Shown one piece after another: positions 21,972 through 27,596 of a DNA stretch of 27,596 nucleotides. The translations under genes and the position numbers were made by a program. Within the stretch, counting starts at the first letter, position 1; every line of letters begins with the position of its first letter. The notes under the pieces are model-generated. The model saw only the letters and a list, made by a program, of their open reading frames with translations. It was not told where the DNA came from and did no database searches. Location: assembly GCA_036524115.1 (NCBI GenBank), contig DATDCY010000018.1, positions 1 through 27,596 on the forward strand, read 5' to 3'. Source of the DNA: a bacterium. GTDB lineage: Bacteria > JAUVQV01 > DATDCY01.

Positions 21972-22712
21972 ATGGAGACGGCCTACGGCGGCCTGGCGGC
22001 GCACTACGCGCTCCTGTTTCCGCTGAACGAGCGGCAGCGGGAGTTCTTCGCATGCCTGCTCGAGGCGGAGCCGGTCGCGTCGGTGCTCGACGTGGGCTGC
22101 GGCACCGGCGAGCACCTCGCCTGGTTCTCGGAGCGCGGGGTGCGCGGCTGGGGGCTCGAGCCCGACGGGGCCATGGTCCGCGAGCTGCGCCGCCGCGCAT
22201 GGCGGGGGACGGTCCCGACGCTCGTGCAGGCGGGCGCCGAGGCGCTGCCGGACGCGATCGGGGAGCCGGTGGACCTCGTGCTGTGCCTCGGGAACACGCT
22301 GCCGCACCTGCGGGGCGGCGAGGCGATCCGGGAGGCTCTGCGCCGCATGGCCGGGGCGCTCGCCCCCGGCGGCCGCCTCGTCGTCCAGACGGTGAACTTC
22401 GACAAGGTGCTGGCGGCGGGCGCGTCGTCGTTCCCGGTCATCGAGCGCGCGCTGCCGGACGGCGGGCGCGTCTCGCTGCACCGCCGGTACGATCTCGGCG
22501 GGCTGCCGGAGCGCGTGCTGTTCGAGACGCGTCTCGTGACCCCGGCGGGGGAGCACGAGGCGGCCTGGCCGCTGGTGCCGCTGCGGCGCGAGGAGCTCGT
22601 CGGCTTCGCCGGGGAGGCCGGGCTCGGGCGCATCGAGCTGTTCGGCGACTACACCCGCGTCCCCTTCGGCGCCGACTCGCCGGCGCTGATCCTCGTCGGA
22701 CGGAGGGCATAG
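21972..22712 (+). CDS. Class I SAM-dependent methyltransferase
   Basis: The 246-residue product carries SVLDVGCGTGEHLAWFSERG (motif I near residues 38-48), GLEPDGAMVRELRRR (post-I), VDLVLCLGNTLPHL (motif IV), and the segment MAGALAPGGRLVVQTVNFD (V/VI). This arrangement, with a G-N-T-L-x-H-L after motif IV, is common to small-molecule methyltransferases of unknown substrate. It starts five bases after the hybrid kinase stop without a clear ribosome site, so it is probably the last gene of the phosphorelay operon and translated by coupling. A link to the signalling system is only positional. Confidence 0.87.
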   Translation: METAYGGLAAHYALLFPLNERQREFFACLLEAEPVASVLDVGCGTGEHLAWFSERGVRGWGLEPDGAMVRELRRRAWRGTVPTLVQAGAEALPDAIGEPVDLVLCLGNTLPHLRGGEAIREALRRMAGALAPGGRLVVQTVNFDKVLAAGASSFPVIERALPDGGRVSLHRRYDLGGLPERVLFETRLVTPAGEHEAAWPLVPLRREELVGFAGEAGLGRIELFGDYTRVPFGADSPALILVGRRA

Positions 22713-22822
22713 CCGGGCCTGTCCGCGGCGGCGCGGCGCCCGGCGCGGGCGTTCGGCGCCGCGCGGACCTACATTGGGGTGCGTGGCGATCGGCCGGGGC
22801 GCCCCCGGCGAGGAGGGCGGCG

Positions 22823-23068
22823 ATGAGCGGACTGGCGTACCACGGGCACTACATCCACCTGATCCCCGAGGCGGACAAGGACCGCTGGGTGGCGCGGGTG
22901 ATCGTGGAGGTGCACGCGAAGGGGCAGACCGAGCGCATCTACTACCGCGACCACACGCAGTCGTACGCGACGCAGGCGGAGGCCGAGGAGGCCGCCGTGG
23001 AGTTCGGCAAGCGCATGGTCGAGAACTTCACCGTCCCGGCGTACGGCGAGGGCGACTACGCCGGCTAG
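22823..23068 (+). CDS. Small protein of unknown function (81 aa)
   Basis: The 81-residue product is not recognised. It is soluble, with alternating aromatic and charged residues in the first half (YHGHYIHLIPEADKDRWVAR), which suggest beta strands, and an acidic helix in the second half (QAEAEEAAVEFGKRMVENF). No Cys or membrane segment is present. The ATG at 22823 is supported by GAGGAGGGCGG directly upstream. It lies between the methyltransferase and the dioxygenase gene, 42 bases before the latter, and may be co-transcribed with it. The 110 bases before it hold nothing recognisable. Confidence 0.7.
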   Translation: MSGLAYHGHYIHLIPEADKDRWVARVIVEVHAKGQTERIYYRDHTQSYATQAEAEEAAVEFGKRMVENFTVPAYGEGDYAG

Positions 23069-23110
23069 CGGCGCCGCGGGGGCGGTTGAGGCCCCGGAGA
23101 GGAGGCGGTG

Positions 23111-23890
23111 ATGAGCGCACCGATGCCGGCGCTGTTCGTCGGCCACGGCAACCCGATGAACGCGATCGGGAGCAACGAGTGGACGCGTGGGTGGGCGGCC
23201 ATCGGCGCCTCGCTGCCGCGGCCGCGAGCCGTCCTCGCCGTGTCGGCGCACTGGTACCTGGACGAGACCGCCGTGACGGCGATGCCGGCGCCGCGGACGA
23301 TCCACGACTTCGCGGGCTTCCCGCCGGAGCTGTCGGCCGTGCGCTACGCGGCGCCCGGGGACCCCGACCTCGCGGAGCGCGTGGCGGGCCTGCTCGCGCC
23401 CACGCCCGTGCGCCGCGACCGCGCGTGGGGGCTCGACCACGGGACCTGGGCGGTGCTCGTCCACATCTTTCCGCGCGCCGACGTCCCGGTCGTGCAGCTC
23501 GCCATCGACGCGACGAAGCCGCCCGAGTTCCACCGCGCGCTCGGGTGGCGGCTGGCGTCGCTGCGCGACGAGGGGGTCCTCGTGCTCGCGAGCGGCAACC
23601 TCGTGCACAACCTGCACGCCTACGCCTGGGGCCAGCGCGCGGCGCGCCCGTACGACTGGGCGCTGCGGTTCGAGCAGACCGCCCGGGAGCTGCTGGTCGC
23701 GGGCCACGACGAGCCGCTCGTCGCCTACGAGGAGCTGGGCGAGGACGCGTTGCTGAGCGTGCCGACCCCCGATCACTACCTGCCGCTGCTCTACGTGCTC
23801 GGTCTGCGCCGGCGCGGCGATGCGGTGAGCTTCCCGGTCGAGGGGATCGACGGCGGCTCGGTGTCGATGCTGGCGGTGCGGCTCGGCTGA
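23111..23890 (+). CDS. ygiD: 4,5-DOPA extradiol dioxygenase-like protein (YgiD family)
   Basis: The 259-residue product matches the YgiD/DODA class III ring-cleaving dioxygenase family in length and motifs. FVGHGNPMNAI near the N-terminus carries the first metal His, VSAHWYLDETAV the second, and TPDHYLPLLYVLG the third. GLDHGTWAVLVHIFPRADVP and ASGNLVHNLHAY complete the signature. Family members bind a divalent metal and cleave catecholic substrates such as L-DOPA in vitro; the physiological substrate in bacteria is uncertain. ATG 23111 is preferred over GTG 23108 because GGAGG at 23101-23105 has better spacing to it. The 109 bases after the stop carry no gene. Confidence 0.93.
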   Translation: MSAPMPALFVGHGNPMNAIGSNEWTRGWAAIGASLPRPRAVLAVSAHWYLDETAVTAMPAPRTIHDFAGFPPELSAVRYAAPGDPDLAERVAGLLAPTPVRRDRAWGLDHGTWAVLVHIFPRADVPVVQLAIDATKPPEFHRALGWRLASLRDEGVLVLASGNLVHNLHAYAWGQRAARPYDWALRFEQTARELLVAGHDEPLVAYEELGEDALLSVPTPDHYLPLLYVLGLRRRGDAVSFPVEGIDGGSVSMLAVRLG

Positions 23891-23999
23891 CGGCGAAGGC
23901 TCCGCGAGCCCGGCGCGCGGCAGCTGTCCGCGGGGGGTGGCGGCGCCGGCCGCGGGGCGGCTATGATGGCGGCCGGACCCAACGGGAGGGAGCGCCGCC

Positions 24000-24770
24000 A
24001 TGGAGTCGCGAGTCCAGTACGAAGCCGACGGCGACCTCGTCGTCATCACCCTGAACCGGCCGGAGCGCCGCAACGCGATCGACGCCGCCGCGACCGCGCA
24101 GCTGCGGGACGCGCTGGACCGCCTCGAGGGCGACGAGCGCGCCCGGGTGGGCATCCTCACCGGCGCCGGCGACCGCGCCTTCTGCGCCGGGATGGACCTC
24201 AAGGCCTTCGCCGCGGGGGAGGGGCCGGCGATCGTGGAGGGCCGCGGCGGCTTCGCCGGCTTCACGGCCTACCAGCGGACGAAGCCGGTCATCGCCGCGG
24301 TCAACGGCGCCGCGCTCGGCGGCGGCTGCGAGATCGTCCTCGCCTGCGACCTCGTCGTGGCCGCGGAGACGGCGGTCCTCGGCCTCCCCGAGGTCAAGCG
24401 CGGCCTCTTCGCCTCCTCGGGCGGCGCGCTGCGCCTGCCCCTGATGATCCCGCGGGTCCGCGCGCTGGAGCTGCTGCTCACCGGGGACGCGATCGACGCC
24501 GCCGCGGCGCTGTCGCTCGGGCTGGTCAACCGCGTCGTGCCGGCGGCGCGCGTGCTGGAGGAGGCCAGGGCGCTCGGGCGGCGCATCAGCGCGAACGCGC
24601 CGCTCTCGGTGCGCGCGACGCTCGCGGTGGCTCGCGCGGCCTGCGGGCCGACCGAGGCGCACTGGAGCGTCACCAACTCGGAATGGTACGGCATCGTGAA
24701 CAGCGAGGACGCCCGCGAGGGACCGGCGGCGTTCGCGGAGAAGCGCCCGCCGCGCTGGCAGGGGCGTTAG
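24000..24770 (+). CDS. Enoyl-CoA hydratase/isomerase family protein (crotonase)
   Basis: The 256-residue product has the crotonase fold and both catalytic glutamates. Glu111 is in NGAALGGGCEIVLACDL and Glu131 is in GLPEVKRGLFASSGG, at the 20-residue spacing of the classical enzyme (Glu144/Glu164). Other marks are ITLNRPERRNAID, the CoA-binding CAGMDLKAF, and SLGLVNRVVP. It likely hydrates 2-enoyl-CoA thioesters in fatty-acid or related degradation; the exact chain specificity is unknown. The ATG at 24000 has a GGGAGGGAG stretch upstream. No other beta-oxidation gene is nearby, so it is probably monocistronic. Confidence 0.93.
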   Translation: MESRVQYEADGDLVVITLNRPERRNAIDAAATAQLRDALDRLEGDERARVGILTGAGDRAFCAGMDLKAFAAGEGPAIVEGRGGFAGFTAYQRTKPVIAAVNGAALGGGCEIVLACDLVVAAETAVLGLPEVKRGLFASSGGALRLPLMIPRVRALELLLTGDAIDAAAALSLGLVNRVVPAARVLEEARALGRRISANAPLSVRATLAVARAACGPTEAHWSVTNSEWYGIVNSEDAREGPAAFAEKRPPRWQGR

Positions 24771-24789
24771 TCCGCGCGGACGCGCGGAC

Positions 24790-24838
24790 CAGCAAAGCAG
24801 ACGTGGTGCATCCGCACGCCCGCGCGGGTCGTTTGCTG
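24790..24838 (+). terminator. Weak inverted repeat after the enoyl-CoA hydratase gene
   Basis: CAGCAAA at 24790-24796 and TTTGCTG at 24832-24838 are perfect inverted arms around a GC-rich 35-base interior. The loop is long and no T-run follows, so a terminator role is only possible. Confidence 0.25.
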
Positions 24839-24847
24839 GCGGCGCAT

Positions 24848-24875
24848 TTGACTTTCCCGCGGCGCGACGTATCTT
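24848..24875 (+). promoter_or_regulatory. Candidate promoter of the SlyD-like gene
   Basis: TTGACT at 24848-24853 and TATCTT at 24870-24875 are 16 bases apart, a good -35 with a moderate -10. It would give a GC-rich leader of about 75 bases before the GTG at 24959. Confidence 0.5.
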
Positions 24876-24958
24876 TACCCGGCTTGCACGCCCCGCGGGG
24901 CCGGCGTTCCGGGGGCCCCGCCGGGTTTCGTTTGCCCCGGAGCAGAGCGGAGCACAGC

Positions 24959-25525
24959 GTGAAGATTGCGGACAACCAGTTCGTCTCGATCGACTACCGC
25001 CTGACCCTGGAGTCGGGGGAGGAGGTCGATCGCTCCCCGGAGGGGTGCCCCCTGGGGTTCGTCACGGGCACGGGCAGCATCATTCCCGGCCTCGAGGACG
25101 CCCTCATGGGCCGGGAGGCCGGCGAGGCCTTCCGGGTGACCGTCGAGCCCGAGCAGGCGTACGGGCCGGTGCAGCAGGAGCTCTTGCAGATCATCCCGCG
25201 TGAGCGGTTCCCGGCAGGGGTGGAGATCGCCCCGGGGATGGAGTTCCAGGCGCGGGGACCGCGCGGCCCGATCGCGCTGAAGGTCACCTCGGTCGCCGCC
25301 GACGCCATCACGGTCGACCTGAACCACCCGCTGGCCGGCAAGCGGCTGATCTTCGACGTGACGGTCGCGGAGGTGCGCGAGCCGCGCGAGGAGGAGCTGC
25401 CGCAGTTCACGGGCGGAGGCTGCGCGTGCGGCCCGGCCGAGCAGAGCGCCTGCGGCTGCGGGCCCGATGGCGCCGGAGGAGGCTGCGGGTCCTCCTCCTC
25501 CGGCGGCGGTTGCGGCTGCGGCTAG
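24959..25525 (+). CDS. slyD: FKBP-type peptidyl-prolyl isomerase, SlyD-like, with Cys-rich tail
   Basis: The 188-residue product has the SlyD layout. An FKBP half opens with KIADNQFVSIDYRLTLESGE and has GSIIPGLEDALMG, followed by an insert-in-flap chaperone domain at about 65-125 (EQAYGPVQQELLQIIPRERF). The strand VDLNHPLAGKRLIFDVTV returns to the FKBP fold. The last 37 residues form a Gly/Cys-rich tail with seven Cys (GCACG, ACGCG, GCG, GCGCG), likely binding metal as SlyD tails do; here it uses Cys with no His. SlyD proteins assist folding and nickel delivery. The GTG start at 24959 begins the family N-terminus exactly. The stop is one base from that of the convergent FKBP. Confidence 0.9.
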   Translation: MKIADNQFVSIDYRLTLESGEEVDRSPEGCPLGFVTGTGSIIPGLEDALMGREAGEAFRVTVEPEQAYGPVQQELLQIIPRERFPAGVEIAPGMEFQARGPRGPIALKVTSVAADAITVDLNHPLAGKRLIFDVTVAEVREPREEELPQFTGGGCACGPAEQSACGCGPDGAGGGCGSSSSGGGCGCG

Positions 25526-25526
25526 G

Positions 25527-26255
25527 CTACGGCTTGCCGCCGGCGCCGTGGCCCGGGGGCATGGCGGGCGTCCCGGCGGGGGCGGGCGGCTCGATGCCGA
25601 GCAGCTCGACCTCGAAGAGGAGCGCGGCGCCGCCCTTGATCTTCGGGGGTGACCCCCGGTCGCCGTAGGCGATGGCCGAGGGGCAGACCAGCTTGGCCTT
25701 CCCGCCGACCTTCATCTTCTGCACGCCCTCGGTCCAGCAGGGGATGACGCGGTTGAGCGGGAAGGTCGCCGGCTGGCCGCGCTCCACGGAGCTGTCGAAG
25801 GTCGAGCCGTCGCGCAGCGTGCCGACGTAGTGCACCTTGACGGAGTCGGTCGCCTTCGGGGACTCGCCCGTCCCCTCCTGGACCGGGATGTAGACCAGGC
25901 CGGAGGCGAGCTTCTCGGCGCCCTTCTCCTTGCCCATCTTCTCGACGAACTTCTCGGCCTCCTTCTTCTCGCCCTCCGCGACGGCCTGTGCCCGCGCCTG
26001 CGCGAGCTGCTGGATCTTCTGGCGGTAGGTCATCGGGTCGAACTGCCCCTTGCCGGCCAGCCCGTCCCTGATGCCGGCGACGACCAGGTCCAGCTCCGCG
26101 GCCGAGAGCGTGAACTGCTCGAGGTTCTGCGCGACGGCCATGCCGAGCGCGTAGGCCGTCTTCTGGTCGTCGGTCTCCAGCGCCGGGGTCGCCGCCCGCG
26201 ACGGCGCCGCGAGCGCCAGCGAGAGCGCCAACGCCACCAAAGCACTTCTTCGCAT
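25527..26255 (-). CDS. Periplasmic FKBP-type peptidyl-prolyl isomerase (FkpA/Mip-like)
   Basis: The 242-residue product has a Sec signal (MRRSALVALALSLALAAPSRA, likely cut before ATPAL). The FKBP N-terminal dimerisation domain runs over residues 25-120 (DDQKTAYALGMAVAQNLEQF and a Lys/Glu-rich helix EKKEAEKFVEKMGKEKG). The FKBP domain follows (VKVHYVGTLRDGSTFDSSVE, VIPCWTEGVQKMKVGGKAKL, PSAIAYGDRGSPPKI, GAALLFEVELLGI). Trp in CWTEG and Tyr in AYGDRG line the active site. A Pro/Gly tail ends the protein. It catalyses proline isomerisation in the periplasm. AGGAGGT lies five bases before the ATG, and a good promoter lies upstream at 26325-26297. Confidence 0.95.
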   Translation of the reverse strand: MRRSALVALALSLALAAPSRAATPALETDDQKTAYALGMAVAQNLEQFTLSAAELDLVVAGIRDGLAGKGQFDPMTYRQKIQQLAQARAQAVAEGEKKEAEKFVEKMGKEKGAEKLASGLVYIPVQEGTGESPKATDSVKVHYVGTLRDGSTFDSSVERGQPATFPLNRVIPCWTEGVQKMKVGGKAKLVCPSAIAYGDRGSPPKIKGGAALLFEVELLGIEPPAPAGTPAMPPGHGAGGKP

Positions 26256-26296
26256 CGTGTACCTCCTGGGTGATGGGTTTCGTGGTTGGCTGCGAC

Positions 26297-26325
26297 AATA
26301 TACAACCGCCGGCCGCCCGCGTAAA
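26297..26325 (-). promoter_or_regulatory. Promoter of the FKBP gene
   Basis: On the minus strand, TTTACG (complement of 26320-26325) and TATATT (complement of 26297-26302) are 17 bases apart, with -10 matching five of six consensus bases. It lies about 41 bases upstream of the ATG in the divergent region shared with the TSUP gene. Confidence 0.6.
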
Positions 26326-26402
26326 GACGGCCGGCCGGGCGCCGGCACCGGCGCGGGACCGGTCGCTTGACGGGCGCGCGGCGCGTCGGGAGAATGCCGC
26401 GG

Positions 26403-27206
26403 ATGATCGCCGTCGCGCTCGGGTACCTCGCCATCGGCGCCGCGGCCGGCGTCCTCGCGGGGCTGCTCGGCGTGGGGGGCGGGCTGATCATCGTGCCGCT
26501 GCTGGCCGCCTCGTTCGCGCGGCAGGGGCTGCCGGCGGACAGCCTGATGCACCTGGCGCTGGGCACTTCGCTCGCGAGCATCGTCTTCACCTCGATCTCG
26601 AGCTTCCGCGCGCACCACCGGCGCGGCGCGGTCGACTGGGGCATCGTGCGGCGCATCACGCCGGGCATCCTCGCGGGGACATTCGGCGGCTCGTGGGTCG
26701 CCGCGCGGCTCTCGACGCGGCCGCTGACCTGGGTGTTCACGGTCTTCCTCTTCTCGGTCTCCATCCAGATGTTCCTCGACCGCAAGCCGCGCCCGACGCG
26801 CGAGATTCCCTGCGCGGCGGGCACCAGCGCCGTCGGCGCGCTCATCGGCGTGATCTCGAGCCTCGTCGGCATCGGCGGCGGCTCGCTCTCGGTGCCGTTC
26901 ATGGCCTGGTGCAACGTCCCGGTGCACCGCGCGATCGGCACGTCGGCGGCCATCGGCTTCCCGATCGCCGTGGCCGGCGCGGCCGGCTACGTCCTCAACG
27001 GCCTTCGCGCCCAGGGGCTGCCGCCCCACACCCTCGGCTTCGTGCACCTGCCCGCCCTGGCGGGCGTCGTCGCCGCGAGCGTGGCCACGGCGCCGCTGGG
27101 CGCACGGCTCGCCCACAGCCTGCCCGTGCCGCGCCTCAAGCGGGCCTTCGCGGCGCTGCTGCTGGTGATGGGCGTCAAGATGCTCGTCGGGCTGCTCGGC
27201 CGCTGA
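26403..27206 (+). CDS. TSUP family (TauE/SafE) sulfite exporter-like permease
   Basis: The 267-residue product is a polytopic membrane protein of the TSUP family (TauE/SafE). It has two homologous halves, each opening with the characteristic motif: AGVLAGLLGVGGGLIIVPLL near the N-terminus and IGVISSLVGIGGGSLSVPFM in the middle. About eight hydrophobic segments are visible. HLALGTSLASIVFTSISS and HRAIGTSAAIGFPIAVAGAA are the paired second motifs. Members export sulfite, sulfoacetate or similar anions, but the specificity here is unknown. ATG 26403 was chosen because GGGAG at 26388-26392 has good spacing; ATG 26394 and TTG 26367 are alternatives. Confidence 0.93.
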   Translation: MIAVALGYLAIGAAAGVLAGLLGVGGGLIIVPLLAASFARQGLPADSLMHLALGTSLASIVFTSISSFRAHHRRGAVDWGIVRRITPGILAGTFGGSWVAARLSTRPLTWVFTVFLFSVSIQMFLDRKPRPTREIPCAAGTSAVGALIGVISSLVGIGGGSLSVPFMAWCNVPVHRAIGTSAAIGFPIAVAGAAGYVLNGLRAQGLPPHTLGFVHLPALAGVVAASVATAPLGARLAHSLPVPRLKRAFAALLLVMGVKMLVGLLGR

Positions 27207-27307
27207 CGGCGTCCGCCGGGAGCGGGGGGGCGCTGCCCGCCACAGCGGGTCCCGAGGACGGCGGAAGACCTCATGACCGCTCAAAGTGTGATAGTATTCG
27301 AAGAGTT

Positions 27308-27596
27308 ATGGAAGTGACCCCGTCCCAGCTGGTCGCCCTCCTGCGCGAGGGGACGGCACCCCGAAAGGCGCGCGCGGCGATCGCCCGCGGGACGCTGCCC
27401 CTGCCGCCCGCGCCGCTGCTCGAGTCGCTGGACATCCTCGCCGACGACCCGGAGCCGGAGATCCAGGCGCAGGCCGTCGCTTCGCTCGGGCAGCTTCCCG
27501 CGGCCGTCGTGCGCGCGGTGGCCTCCGCGCCGGGGGCGGCGCCGACGCTGCTCGCGCGCCTCGCCGAGCGCTACGCCGGCCGCGAGGAGGTCGCGC
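27308..27596 (+). CDS. Protein of unknown function, N-terminal part (runs off the window)
   Basis: From ATG 27308 the frame stays open to the end of the window (96 codons). The sequence MEVTPSQLVALLREGTAPRK is followed by Ala/Leu/Pro-rich helices (LPPAPLLESLDILADDPEPE, QAQAVASLGQLPAAVV). These resemble HEAT-like helical pairs seen at the N-terminus of some deltaproteobacterial proteins of unknown function. No clear ribosome site precedes the ATG; TAGTAT at 27292-27297 could be a -10 element. The family and total length cannot be determined here. Confidence 0.6.
   Translation, partial: MEVTPSQLVALLREGTAPRKARAAIARGTLPLPPAPLLESLDILADDPEPEIQAQAVASLGQLPAAVVRAVASAPGAAPTLLARLAERYAGREEVA

Overview
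The window is about 27.6 kb of very GC-rich bacterial chromosome with tightly packed genes and abundant GTG/TTG starts. The gene content is glyQ/glyS, a PHP-fused DNA polymerase X, multi-domain histidine kinases, two FKBP-type prolyl isomerases and a TSUP transporter. This suggests a high-GC, free-living, Gram-negative-like bacterium, perhaps in the former Deltaproteobacteria. That placement is an inference from gene content only.

Layout. Positions 1-122 hold the start of a secreted protein on the minus strand. Positions 240-3298 hold a promoter and the glyQ-glyS operon, followed by a GC-rich hairpin. Positions 3401-3526 hold three degenerate repeats and the left end of an integron. Positions 3521-9098 are an integron gene-cassette array: seven cassettes, all on the plus strand, separated by six attC sites and ended by a truncated seventh. 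No integrase gene is visible, so within this window it is a CALIN-type array (attC cluster lacking integrase). It encodes a P-loop kinase-like protein, two unrecognised membrane proteins, a MazEF-like toxin-antitoxin pair with its own promoter and operator, a protein with an HExxH metalloprotease-like motif, a SnoaL-like protein and a DUF302 protein. Several cassettes are much more AT-rich than the flanks.

Positions 9132-14416 are a mixed accessory stretch: two methyltransferases, a minus-strand transposase remnant, a lipoprotein-like ORF, a flavin reductase-like protein, a MarC protein, an SRPBCC protein, an alpha/beta hydrolase and a CAP protein. Positions 14432-17265 hold a minus-strand Cys-motif membrane protein, then a divergent NUDIX-polX pair. 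Positions 17367-21966 form a phosphorelay operon (sensor kinase, single-domain regulator, hybrid kinase) joined by GTGA start/stop overlaps, with a methyltransferase immediately downstream. Positions 22823-27206 hold a small unknown protein, a YgiD-like dioxygenase, an enoyl-CoA hydratase, a SlyD-like FKBP, a convergent periplasmic FKBP and a TSUP permease. The window ends inside an unrecognised ORF.

The cassette array is the most interesting region. Each cassette start matches the R'' core of that same cassette's attC, which fixes every cassette boundary. The attC sites show the extrahelical base and one compensatory base-pair change, and they fall into two structural subfamilies. Two cassette ORFs end with attC-encoded NQAL, one runs deep into its attC, and the toxin takes its stop codon from the attC core.
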